A stretch of 64,000 nucleotides of DNA, from assembly GCA_015680685.1 (NCBI GenBank), contig MNCI01004590.1:245753-309752 (forward strand), read 5' to 3'. A program made the position numbers and the translations under genes. Positions within the stretch are counted from its first letter, which is position 1. Every line of letters begins with the position of its first letter. The notes under the pieces were generated by a model. It did not search any database. It saw only the letters and a program-made list of their open reading frames with translations, and was not told the origin of the DNA. Shown in pieces: positions 8,799 through 20,527 of this stretch. Source of the stretch: Gnetum montanum. Taxonomy: Eukaryota; Streptophyta; Gnetopsida; Gnetales; Gnetaceae.

Positions 8799-10275
8799 TG
8801 AAACACCACAAAAATTTTGGCTAACACTTGTAGATAGAAATTAAGCTAAGTCATGACCAAGCTTGAAAGCCTAAAAAAAAAGCATTAAATGGAGCAAAAA
8901 TTGAACAAGAAAGAGTTCCCCGAGATCCATTGGAGACTAAATCAACATCTAGCAACAAGAACTGTAGGTTTCAAACTCAAAACACTTAAGTATACTTCTT
9001 GCACATAGGCTTGCACGCCCAGCGTACAATTCAGCGTGTAGCTCAGCGTGCAGTAACTTTTCAGCTCCAAAAATGAGTCAAAACATTTCAGAATTGAGTG
9101 TTTGGACCTTCCCAAGGGTCCCCAATAGCTCTCAGGCACTTGAAATTCAACTTTTAGGCTCCAAATGATGGGTCTTCATGCTTGCACGCTAGCCTGCATG
9201 CCCATCGTGCACGCCTAGCACGTACCATCACAGACAGATCAAAACAAACACTCAGAGCATGATTTTCACAGCCAATCAACTCCCAGAGGTAGGGAAACTA
9301 TCAGGCATCATCTTGGGCCCCCAGAAATCAAGTTTTGACTTTGAAAAGTGGCACTTTCATGCCTGTATGCTGGATTGCACGCCCAGTGTGCAGCCCAGCA
9401 TGCACCACTTTGAACAGGGTTGATCAGGCATTCTCGGTAAGATTTCGACATGGAGTCAACCCCTAAGGCATGGTCAATGAATCTAAAAATCCACTAGCTC
9501 CAGAAACATCAATTTTAGGCATCAGAAAGGTCATTTTTGGCCCTGCACGCCCAGCGTATACACGCTGGGACACTGCACACTTGTAAAGTTTCATTCTGTT
9601 GCACTTGGTTGACGCTCCACATGTCACTCAATCCAAAATTCTAGCATCCCACAGCCAATGATCCCATCTCAAATTTGAGTTTAACGCCCAAACCTATACA
9701 AAAACCTAGATTTTTGACCAGATATGGGTTCAAAAAATTAGAGAATCTGGAAAAAAAATTTTGGGCAATCCACACTGAGAACATCTGGAACACTCATCCT
9801 GTACACTGGACTTTGACCCTGCATGCTGAGCATACAGCCTCCATGCTGTGCCTATAGTTTGAACTAGCATACCATCACCCCTCTGCCTCCACCGGGGCTC
9901 TTCGTCTGCCTTGTGCCAGATCCACAACTGGGTTTAGAATGGTGCATTATAATTTTCATCATGCAATAATATTGCTACATTTTTGGCTAAGATTTGCTAC
10001 AGTTTTCATTCGTTCTTGTTTACTTCTTGTTTACATCCTTGCACATTTACATTCTGGTTTACATTTATTACACCATTTACATATAACCCAGTGCATTGCA
10101 CATTAGCATACATTTGGGGAAATCCTTGTTTAATCTGTGTGTGGACCACCCAAGGTACTCTACCTTCGTCAGTTCCAGCTCACCCTCAGGCGAAGGTAGG
10201 GTCTTCTATGTCTATTTGTGGATCTCTCGATGTCATTTTCATTCTAGCTAGGTACCGACGATTTCAGATAGTACA
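8799..10275 (+). repeat. 5' LTR of element C
   Basis: Starts TGAAACACCACAAAA and ends TTTCAGATAGTACA. It pairs with 26793-28276, with roughly a dozen differences in the first 185 bases. It holds several copies of a palindromic word of the type GCACGCCCAGCGTGCA (near 9012, 9190, 9375 and 9543), some decayed at CpG. No clear TATA box was located. Confidence 0.9.
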
Positions 10276-10280
10276 AAAAA

Positions 10281-10300
10281 TGGCACTAGAAGGAGGGCCT
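10281..10300 (+). other. Primer-binding site of element C
   Basis: TGGCACTAGAAGGAGGGCCT lies 5 bases after the LTR end. The PBS of element B is TGGCGCTAGAAGGAGGGCTG, so the two elements use the same primer. The first difference is a CpG decay. I do not assign the tRNA. Confidence 0.7.
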
Positions 10301-10871
10301 AAAACTGTTGAAATCTACTCTAATCTCATACACCTGCCCCCTGTGCCTCTGATCTACCACCTGGTTTTCTTAGATTTACATTGCATCAACATTAAATCTG
10401 ATTTTGTACCTCTCAAATCTACGTCTTGTTCTGCAGCATTCTCAGTGTCGACATGCTTCCTAATGTACTTGCATGCTGTAGACCCTGTCTACATGCTGTC
10501 CAACATACCTGCATGCTGCCCAACATACCTGCATGCTGTAGACCTTGTCTACATGCTGCCCAACGTACCTGCACACTGTAGACCCTATCTACACGCTACC
10601 ACCACTCACAACATGCTGACCACTCTGGCTTTACGTTGACAGTTGTAGTCTGCATGCTGTGACCTTAGTTTACATGCTGTGACCAGTTTTTGTATGCTGG
10701 TTGTTGAAGCCTGTATGTTGGGACCCAGTCCATACGCTATGTAAACAGGCTACACGTTGCCAAGTTAGGTGTACGCTGATAAGAATACCCATTTCATACT
10801 TGGCCAAATCCTCACCTGTATGCCCTGATATTATCTCCCTTCCACCTTGTTACATTTACAAATTTTTCATC
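10301..10871 (+). repeat. Leader of element C with GCATGCTG minisatellite
   Basis: Untranslated leader. At about 10465-10605 words such as TGCATGCTGTAGACC and ACATGCTGCCCAAC alternate in a loose tandem array, followed by degenerate copies to about 10760. No ORF in this part is credible as a gene. Confidence 0.55.
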
Positions 10872-13309
10872 ATGAATACTGCCAACACCAACGTTTCAAC
10901 CAAGTCCATTCCAAATACCATTGGCCCCACGATGATGCCGATACCCATTATGAAACCCATAGGGGCCCACGGTGAGGTTAATCCCCGAGGAGGACCTCGC
11001 CGATCTCTCAGATTGCAAGGGAAGAATCCATCATTCAACACCATAACACAAGAACAGTATAAATTTATATGCATGAAGATACAAGTTGGCCTGGCAGTAG
11101 ATCAAACTAAGTTGGAGGCTAAGAAATAGTATGAACTAATTCATAAAGGAGGACATGAGTTCATTCCCTCCCCATATGACATCATTCCTCTTCCAGAGCA
11201 TTATTATGAGCTCATCTGACAACTCCTCCTGGTAAAGAGCCAATCTCTAGATCAGTCCATAGCAAATCCTCAATTAGATGAAGAGGATGATTTCTCAGCT
11301 CAGTCCAAACATGAGGATTCATACCATATTCTCAGTCCACACGCGTACGTGAACCCGTTATTTCATCCCTTCACGGGGGATACTATGTCTCTCCATTCAT
11401 TTAAAACCACTCAAGCACATGTGCCTCAACAGGAATCATTCACTCTTATTCCCACTCTCCCAGTGACTGATACCCAATTCAATATACCCATCACCACTAT
11501 TCCTCCTGTTACCACGTCACCCCCTTTCTTACAAGTACAACCTCAACAGCACCCCCCTCAAACTAATATGGGAGTAACTTTCCCAACCCGAGTGATCGAG
11601 ATGCCGTATGTGATACCAGCTTCTACATCCGCGCACTATATACCATGGATCCAAACTCAAGGAGCATCCTTCACCACTTCAACTCAACAAGTTTAGGGTG
11701 TTCCCTCACAAAATATGACTAGGCAGTGGGCTACGACTGGTATGCAACTGCATCAACTCCCTCACTACAACATACCACCTCCTACAGTTCCTTCCATGAA
11801 CATCCCTCAAGTATAGCAACAACAACAACAATAGCCATTTCCTTATAGTATGCTACCCTTAGTAGCACCTACCATGAATATTCCACAAGCGCAACCTCCA
11901 ACCACTCAACTCTCCTCTTTCCAGCCCACTGTGCAACAATCTAACTTGTATATGACACAACATAATCAATCTACTATCTTTCCTAATGCCCAAGATTGGG
12001 ATGAAGCCAAAAAACTGATGCAAGAGCTAACTGATGAGGTCAAGCGCCTCAAAACAGCTACCAACGAAGAGCTCAAGATAGTATATTTCTATTAAGATGA
12101 CCCTATCAGCTCTTTGATTCCACCTCTAACATTACCTAAAGGTGTTTCCCTACCCACGTTAACCAAATACAATGGGGAAACAGACCCTAACGCCCATCTT
12201 GTAACGTTTAGACTAGAGTGTGTGTTGCTTCAAGCATGGCCACATGCCATCTTGCGAGTGTTCCCCATGTCCCTCATAGGGAGAGCACGTGATTGGTATC
12301 GGGCTTTGCCCCGGAACTCCATAGCTTCTTTGGAAGATTTATTACACCAGTTCATTACCAAGTTCAAGTATAACTTGAAGCCTGAAGTAACACTTGACAG
12401 CCTCATACAGGTCAAGCAAGCACCGCTTGAACCTGTTCAAAAATTTATTCAAAGGTGGAGTGCTACCCTCAATGAGCTTCATGAGCCAATCTCGGAGACT
12501 TACCTCCTCACTATTCTAAAAGGGGCTGTTAATGATTTGTGAAGTCCAAATTGTACTATCTTAACGCACACACTCTTAGCTAAGAATTTGTACAAATAAA
12601 GAATATTGAAGAAGCTGCACAAAACAGTCATGACCCAGCCTATTCAGCATTTAAAAACCAACATAACAAGAATGACAAAGAAAAGGCCAAGACAACTATA
12701 GTAGCAGTAGCAGAAACACAACAAACGAGCACGAGACAACAATACAAACCACCTGCTACCCCTGCTAACTATACTAGACCAGCTCTCGCCACTTCACCTG
12801 AACCTTCTACATCACAAACTGCTACAACAGGTCATGCTTGAAACTTTGAGAGGAAAGATCCCTCTCAATACACACCACTGCCTAAGAAACCTTCTCAACT
12901 ATTTCACCAAGTTTTGAAGGATGGAATGATGAAACACAAGCAGATGTCTCCTGCAGCTATTCAAAGACATGATCGATTCTATAAATTGGTCAAGAATCCA
13001 AGCTTGGCCACACCTAACGAGCCTCCTGTCCCAAAAGGCTTTAGACTCGATAGGTTTTGCGAGTACCATCAATGCAATGGGCATGGTACCAATTTTTGTT
13101 TTGCCCTGAAACAAGACATTCAATGAATGATAGATAGGGGTGAAATAACTTTCGATGAGTCCAACCCAGTCCAACTGCAAAACCAATCCATGGGCGTATA
13201 TAAGGACCCACTAAATACTAAGGAAACACCATATGTAATTAACACTATCTACTTAGATAACAAACAAGAAGCACATCAGATTAACACCCTTTATTTAGAT
13301 AATGAATAG
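10872..13309 (+). pseudogene. gag: gag of element C
   Basis: Capsid protein gene, broken by several stops and at least one frameshift. From the ATG at 10872 a basic, Pro/Gln-rich N-terminal region (GGPRRSLRLQGK near 10990; poly-Gln near 11815) leads to the conserved gag core at 12114-12542 (TLTKYNGETDPNAHLVTF; DWYRALPRNSIASLEDL; FQRW-like FIQRWSATLNELHE). A zinc-finger-like motif CEYHQCNGHGTNFCFALK is at about 13066-13110, of the C-x2-H-x4-H-x4-C type seen in Tat gag proteins. The unusually long N-terminal part may correspond to the extra ORF1 of Ogre elements. Stops are mostly TAG, TGA or TAA at former Gln, Trp or Arg codons. Confidence 0.75.
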
Positions 13310-13320
13310 CAAACACCTAG

Positions 13321-13790
13321 GAGACCCTTCGTAGTTCGTATTCCTCCTACTACACAAACCTCCACACCTCAATCATCATACTCTCAATATAAGTCGCCTA
13401 CCCTGCAAAGACCCTATGTCATCCGAATACCTCCGCAGTGGCAACCTCTACCATATCACCACAAGAAAAACCATACGTGGTGCGTGTACCTCCTACTGCT
13501 ACAACCTCAAACATGCAACCTCTTACCCCGCCTGCTCCCTATGTAGTCCAGGTGCCACCTGCAGTTGCAACTACAGAGGAATAGCCCCCAACTAGACCAA
13601 ATCCATATGTTGTCAAGATACCCAAACATCCTGATAACCACCAACCTTCCACTCTGCAAACATAGAATAGACCGACCCTGTATGTTGTTAGGATGCCCAG
13701 GTAGCCTGACACTCAACCACCTTCAACCATCCAATCACAACCCCGTCCTACTTCATACATCATACGGGTTCCAAAGCAACCTGATGTTCA
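13321..13790 (+). repeat. Seven PYVVRVP protein repeats between gag and protease of C
   Basis: In the sense frames this linker encodes seven spaced copies of P-[YF]-[VI]-[VI]-[RQK]-[IVM]-P: RPFVVRIPP, RPYVIRIPP, KPYVVRVPP, APYVVQVPP, NPYVVKIPK, TLYVVRMPR and TSYIIRVPK. They are about 60-75 bases apart and separated by Thr/Gln/Pro-rich text. The repeat is visible despite frameshifts, which implies that it was under selection in the active element. Function unknown. Confidence 0.6.
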
Positions 13791-13920
13791 GAAACCAAAT
13801 GTTCCCCTGTGCCACACGTGAGAACGCTTGGCGGACAAGCTCACACGAGAACGATTGGAGAAAGAACATCAATAGCTTGCCTTAGGATTTCCCAAGCCTA
13901 CCCCATTAAGTACAGTACCC

Positions 13921-15138
13921 ATGACATCACCTAATAATGAACCAAACACAAGCTATAAGGGAGAATCATCAAGAATAAATGATACATCTAAATCAATGGT
14001 TAAGGAAGACATCATCAAACCAGCTACACATGAGATAAAATTGTTGGGCTCGATGGACCAAGTAACCACTAACAAGCATGCACCTAATAGTAAAGATTTA
14101 GCAATAGCCCTAACATAGGTCACGTAGGCACTTAAACAGAAAAACACTTTGTTAAGCCTATATGACCTGATGTTAACTTCTCAAACTCATTGTGAAGCCC
14201 TAGTACGTATGTTGACATCAATTCCAGTAAATGAAGACTTACCTCCGAATGAACTTTCCATTCATGCGGTAATGTATTCGCCTCAAGGGTGGATTTCTAA
14301 ATCACTAGGCTTCCATACTAACAACATCAAAATTGATGAGAAAATAGGAGAAGTGACAACCACACCTATGTTCATAACGATACAAGAAAATCAATTCAAA
14401 ATACATTGAGTGCATGTAGATGACGGAGCCACCACAAACGTAGTACCCTATCTCGTCATTAAACAATTAGGGCTTACATAACTAATTAGACCAACCTCCA
14501 CTACATGTTTAAAATCGTTTAGTGGATCATGCGTAGTAGTAAAAGGCACCATAACTTTGGACTTTATAGTAGGGGATCAGTTCCCCACATCTGCTAACTT
14601 TGTTGTCATCGATGAAATGCCAAGGTTCAACTTAATATTAGGAAGACCCTGGTTGGCCCAACTCAAAGTAGTCTCTTCCCCCATACACCAAGAGATTCAG
14701 CTGCCTTATGAAGGTGGTGAAATCATTATACATGGGGAGGTTGCTACACCTACCATCTCGTCACATACAGATACAAATCAAGGCTCGGAGGTTAAGTTTG
14801 AAGAACCTAAACAGGATGACACAAAGCAAAAACAAAGTTGCACACGACCAGTAGATAATGATCCATTAGACGTAAAAGAAACTTCACCTAGCATAGAAAC
14901 ACCCAAACTTAAAATTGTACATATACCGCCTAACCTAGAAACTACAACAAACATCAAAACTACTGAACATACGGAAACACTAGAGGATGCCAACATAGAG
15001 CCGGTTCCATCAGATGTCCCTTGGGCTGAATTACCATTCAACGTGATCAGCGAAGGGGACGTTGAGTATAGAATCATACCTACCAGCGTCACTTCTAACA
15101 TCAAATTAAGAAAAATCAAAAAATTACTAAACCGATAA
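13921..15138 (+). pseudogene. pol: Aspartic protease of element C
   Basis: Processes the gag-pol polyprotein. A segment with NELSIHAVMYSPQGWISKSL (14250-14310) precedes the active-site loop VDDGATTNVVP (14413-14445, reading through a TGA at 14408), where family members have V-D-[SG]-G-A/S. IDEMPRFNLILGRPWL at about 14605-14655 is the conserved protease C-terminal motif. A long hydrophilic tail runs to the TAA at 15138, where the sense coding stops for 6.4 kb. The pieces are 14149-14409 and 14557-15138, each open. Confidence 0.75.
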
Positions 15139-15721
15139 ACCACCTCCATCGTTCGAAATGACGTTAAACTATCATATGTTCGTAACGACATAAAACTATC
15201 CATGGCCAGAAATGGCCAATTTAGCAAGAAATCCATCAATATCACTTGAAACTTCACTTGTTTACACATGGCCCAAAATGGCCTTAAACTAGAGCATTTT
15301 CTTACATTTTTTTCTCTTAATTCAAGTTCACTATTCAAATTTATGCTTACATTGTTTCCTTATCAGTTACAGTTTTCCTTCGCATCCCTCTTTTACACAA
15401 TTATGCTTCAATTACAATTACATTCCTACTTGCATTCCTACTTCGTCCATCACACTTAAACTACAAAATGAATAAAAAAATTTTACACTATTGCATTGTG
15501 TTTACATTTAAATAGCCAAAAGAACAAAAATATTTTCACTTCAATCTATGCTGATGAATGTTCAAACAAACTCAAAATTCAAACAAAAAAATGAATAACA
15601 GAAAACTCAACCGAAAAATTGTATAAATGTATCAAAGTCACATTACAACTTAGCACAATGTCTCCACATGATATATAGATCGCATACATAATCATCTAAA
15701 CAACAAAACATCAAATCAAAA
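15139..15721 (+). other. Noncoding spacer after protease of C
   Basis: No gene. It begins with the words GTTAAACTATC, CATAAAACTATCC and TGGCCTTAAACT, related to repeats at 21480-21560 and in the 3' region (25190-25680), so it appears to be ordinary element C noncoding DNA. The antisense gene ends at its right edge. Confidence 0.5.
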
Positions 15722-18700
15722 CTAGGTATTAAATCTTGGAGGAGCTTGATCTTCAGACCCCTCTGCATCATCCTACCCCACTCTGCTAGGGCCACCTTCC
15801 TGACCACCGTCATCCTCGTGATTCTGTAAAAGGTAAAAGAAAATAATTAACAAAGAAAAATGACATTTTTTGCTAGAAAATAATAAACAAAATTGATGAG
15901 TCTAAATGACTTACCGAAGAAGACCCTTGTAGACCAAACTCCAACTGACAAAGGGTTTCCTCTTCAGGGACACTTGCCCAGTTGGTTCCATCAAGACCTA
16001 GATCAACGTCGGCTAAGGCCTTCCCTTTGTCCACTGCAGACCAAGTGGGATGTTTAAGAGGAAACTCACCCACAGAAACCTCCATAGAAGTAGTAGTGAT
16101 AACCCTCTTGGGAGACTCCATCTCTACCACATTGTTCTTAGCAAACACGTCAAATGAAGATCGTAAGCCTAGACCATCTACAAACATCTCCAGTTGACGC
16201 TTCTCTATCGATTATTCCTTTAATGATTTTTTATAATGATACTTATGCATCTTTTCATCTTGACCCCATTTTCATACCTTAGATGCAAAAGCTTTCCAAT
16301 CCTGACATTTGTGATTCAGCAAATCAATCTGAGCCTTCCGTTTGGCTAACTCCTGAATCATAGTTACTTGGCGATTCAATAAATTCCAATACCTAGTATA
16401 AGTAATCTTAGAGGTTCGCCAAGAATGATCACCCATCAACCTCATCGAGGCAAAATCATAGCACAATTTAAAATCATCTCGTTCTACCGTTAGCCTGGCA
16501 GTCTCCTTTTCCCCCGCCTGAATTTGCAACCATAGTTTCTCGATGGAACGCCTACAAGTCCAAAGAGACTTGGCATTCTGTACAACACATTTTGCCACCT
16601 CATCATAGATCTATCTTGGCACTTGCTCAATCTCTGGTGGTAGTGCAGGCAAACTGTTAATGCAAGTGACCTCTGATGGATCCCACTTTAGCTTAGCCCC
16701 TATCCACATGAGAAAAATGAATATTAGACATTGGGCAGTAGAGATAGATATGAAAACCGGAGGAATCAAAATAATTAAGAGATATATACCTATTTCAGGG
16801 TGAGCTTGTTGGATGCGATCAACTACCTCATCAACGATACCAAGGACAAAGTCCATCTTACTTGGCATCTTGATCCAAGTAAATGGTTCATTTGTAGGAG
16901 ATGCGTCAACTTCGGTGGTCGTTCCCATTGGAGTCTTCATCATAGGTATTTCCAAACGGACATTAGGAATCATCCTAACTTCAACATTTTCACCTAGTAG
17001 CAGCAGAAACGTAAAATTAAAACTCTAAATAATAGAAAGAACAATTCAAGAGTCAAATAAACATAATAAGGAAAACATACAAAAATCTCTATTCTCTTCC
17101 AAATTCAGGGGATCACCAAGGTCTAACCTTCCTCCAAAGAAACCGTCAAACATCTCATCGACTTCACCTTGAACATCAATGTGACCCTTTTCTGTGGTGT
17201 ATCCCTCCCGCTCTTTCTCTTCTTCCCTCAGATGGGTAGGGACTTCCATCTCATCGTTGCCTGCTTCGTCCTCCTCATCCAAATTCATTGGGACTTCCTC
17301 CTCCTCGCCAATCGGCGTCAACACCTCCTTTCTTACTTCAGGAGTTAGCTCTGATGACATTTATAAGTGCAGCATTGAATAAATGACATTCAGGACTAAG
17401 ATAGCTTCGTATAAATGGCCGAAAAAATCAAATAATAATAATAATAATAATAATGATAATAAAACAAGGATAAATAAGTGAACCAGGCTTACTCACCCCG
17501 GACTGGCATTTTAAACTGTATGCGTTTCACCTTGGGTTCATCTATAGCGGGAGCCACTTCTCTAGAGCACTTAGGTTGTTGAACCTTGGATTTTCCCTTC
17601 CTGATTATTTCTTTGATTACCCAATCGGCTCTCCTAGTAGTATAGGGCACATCACCTGGTTCCAACCCTATGCTTTCACGCGTATGAATTGAATGGCCAG
17701 ATGACCCCTCCGTTGTAACAGAAACCGACTCGTCAATCCCCTCGGGAGCATCCTGGGATTTTGTCACCTCAAATAAGTGGCAAATCCATGGGTGAGATAG
17801 TTGCCCATGTTTCCTTAACACATACTTGTTATCCACATGAACAACTAGAAATTCAGCCAGTCGACGCAAATAACCAGCGAAGAATGCAAAGGTGAAATGG
17901 GATTGCACTTCAATGTTCGAACGCAACCTCACTATCTCCTCATGGAAACCTGAAAGTAAGAACTGCGTCCAATTATAACGTACCCTAGTCTCCAGAATCG
18001 TGCGCATGATGCGCACAGATTCTACTCCAAAAGTCCTCACTTGGGATAGGGACTTTGGAAACACTCATGCTCTAAATAGGGGGTACAACTCATTTACTTT
18101 AGTCACTTTTGATTTTCCCTACATAGGGAACCCCTTAGTGCCTTTAAGAACACCCAACCAGTCCTTCAATTTATGCATCACATGGATCTCCTTCTGCGCT
18201 CTATCCAAAATCACTTTAGTCCTAGCTGTTGGTACATTGAAGAAGTTTGAAAAGAACTCCATCAACATATGGAAGGCCACTTTGATTCCCTTGACGCGAG
18301 CACTATAGTACGTAACCGCTTCGTTGAAAGAATCAACGATTGTAATCATCTCGATCACAGAGACATCAGGACCTGGGGTCGTAAATAACTCCATGAGGTT
18401 AGCATTGCATAGAAAACTAATGATATGTGGTGGTGCCTTATCATGTAGCCATCATTGTGCATCACTAATCTCCCTGAATTTCATGGCTAAGGTGCTCTCA
18501 TTCTGCCTAGTTGTGATGGTGACTCTGCCGGTGGAACACCCACTGTATGCATAAGGTAACGCTATGGAGTTAATATAACCGATGATATAGCAAGCAAACG
18601 TTAAGCCTCAAAAATACCATTACTTACTATCAAATAATGGATTAGGGTCATTAGAAATCAAATCAGCATCACATGGGAAAACTGGCCCACTATGGGACTA

Positions 18701-19436
18701 ATCCCCATGTAGCCACCCCCAAGCCTCACATTGTGCGAACGCCCTAGAGTATCGTTTATGAAAATGAACAATGTCACCCTTAGTCTGGGCTAACATGGCA
18801 CCACGAAGAGTGGGATCCACCATGAAAGTCTCTAAGGCGGTATGAGCCAATGCAAGTCCATCGTCACCTACGCATACTCCTTCTTTGTCAAATTGGGGTC
18901 TACAAAGGAACGACGGTCAAAACCTGAACCACTAAGCATCAGAACATAAATAGTAAATTAAACAACCTTACCTCTCTACTTGGTACACCATTCTAGGAGG
19001 ATTCTAGAATAAGGTGTGTGCACGAGTGGCTAGGAATAGAGTGCTATTGATGTGGTGAAGGACATTTGACAGTAAGTCCCATACACGTGACAACGGATGG
19101 GTAGATCTAGGTCCTCCAGAGGAACCATCCTCAATCGTAAGCAATCCCTTGTCGATGTCCATCATGAAAGCCACAATGCCATTTGAAGATCCAGGTAACA
19201 TAGTCTCAAGCACACTTAGCACTAATTGTTCACTTAGATGCGACCATATTACCACGTTGAATTTGTCTAAGATAAAGGCAAGGAATTTGCAGGCCCCTTC
19301 TCTAAACCATACCCCATTGTGATCAATGATCATATCAGGAACTAGTTCGTCAGAATCAATTAGACCAAACCGCATCAGAACTCCAACAAGCTCCACCACT
19401 AGGAGGAAAGGTTTGGGATCCCTACATGTATTCAAG
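15722..19436 (-). pseudogene. Eight-exon antisense gene inside element C; first exon FCP1/NIF-phosphatase-like
   Basis: Exons on the minus strand: 19436-18972, 18899-18628, 18542-17497, 17350-17081, 16993-16790, 16699-16278, 16202-15915 and 15823-15722 (stop TAG). Introns have GT-AG ends with strong donors: GTAAGG, GTAAGT, GTGAGT, GTATGT, GTATAT, GTATGA, GTAAGT. Introns 3 to 7 join in a consistent frame (phases 1, 1, 1, 0, 0). Exon 1 reads KPFLLVVELVGVLMRFG, FLAFILDKFNVVIWSH and LSRVWDLL, resembling an FCP1/NIF HAD phosphatase domain whose first Asp motif is lost. Exon 3 is helical and basic at its end, exon 4 very acidic (GEEEEVPMNLDEEDEAG), exon 6 coiled-coil-like, exon 8 ends in APPRFNT. 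About five in-frame stops and a phase slip at intron 2 make it a pseudogene here. The first exon start and a promoter are uncertain. The family of exons 2-8 is not recognised. Confidence 0.65.
17430..17461. repeat. (AAT)n microsatellite in intron 3 of the antisense gene
   Basis: AATAATAATAAT repeated about ten times with one TGAT break. It lies between the donor at 17496 and the acceptor at 17351, which fits an intron. Confidence 0.8.
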
Positions 19437-20522
19437 AACCAGGGTTAATAAGCTACGCAAAAATAAGGTTTTACACTGGGGGCCAACACTTAGAAACATT
19501 CCCAGGTTCACGCTCAGCGTGCAGACCTTGCACGCTAGAAAACTCAGCGTGTAGACCCTGCACGCTAGAAAACTCAGCGTGTAGACCCTGCACGTTGCAC
19601 GTTGGAATGTGGGTACATAAACCCCACACATTGAGTGTTTTGACCCCATCCTTCATGCTACAGAAACATTTACGCTACAGAAACCCTATGCTATAGAAAC
19701 ATTTATGCTACAGAAACCTTATGCTACAGAAACATTCATGCTACAGAAACATTTACGCTATGGAAACATTTACACTATGTAATGGGGAAAATCAACAAGA
19801 ACAGTAGGCAAAAAAATAATTTTTTTTACAGAGGATCAGAGGTAACCGGCATGATGATCCCAACCATGAGGGGATCATGGATTTAGGCAGGCACTAGAGC
19901 ATCACCTCGCTTTCCTTCGCGAAGCTCAAGCTAGGCTCTTTCCTTCCTTGGCCTTGCACTCACTTACCATTGCCCATCCCTGCACACTGTGTTCACCCTG
20001 AACCCTATGTTCACGCTAAACCCTCTACACTGGGGTTTGAACCTTGTCTTCACGTCGATCCTTGCAAGTCAGGGTTTCAACCTTGCATTCATGCTGAACG
20101 CTACGTTCACACTCAGGGTTTCATCCTCCCCACACATTGAAAGAGTTCCAACCCTTTGCACGCTAAAGGTTCTTGGAGTGTACACACTCAACTCTCTTGT
20201 TGGGCTCGTCATGCTCTGACCTATGCCACCCTTGCCATCACCTTTGCACTGTATCTACGCTTGTCCCTGCCTGTACCACTAGATATTCACCTTCATGTAC
20301 GCTATCCTCGATTTTATGCCAAGCATAGATTCACGCTGAGCTCTGGGTGCACGCCGAGATTTTGAGGTTTACGCTAAAGTTTATGCTTGCAACATCATGT
20401 TTTATATGTCTCCATGTGGCACACGCTGCCTCACCATCTAGGAAATCGGTGCCTTGGATATTCTACTCAATAAACATAGGAATTAACTAAAATACAAATA
20501 CATATAAACAAAGGTAAAGATG
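19437..20522 (-). repeat. Upstream region of the antisense gene: CGCTCAGCGTG repeats and a 17-bp minisatellite
   Basis: At 19508-19600 a roughly 30-bp unit (CTCAGCGTGTAGACCCTGCA plus CGCTAGAAAA) occurs three times. At 19655-19782 the unit ATGCTACAGAAACATTT occurs about eight times. From 19980 to 20400 words such as TTCACGCTGAAC and GTGCACGC continue. The core GCACGCTxAGCGTGCA is the same palindrome type as in the LTRs of C. Relative to the antisense gene this is its 5' flank, so LTR-like promoter sequence may drive it. No clear TATA box was found. Confidence 0.5.
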
Positions 20523-20527
20523 ACTAT

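Noticed and set aside
9983-10639. 218-codon ORF in the C LTR and leader
   Set aside because: It crosses the LTR end and the primer-binding site and translates a minisatellite. The homologous part of the 3' LTR does not keep the frame.
19422-19656. ORFs with repeated VQGLHAEFSS or CRVYTLSFLA
   Set aside because: They are translations of a 30-bp DNA repeat. No start context or conservation was visible. Possibly leader of the antisense gene, not coding.
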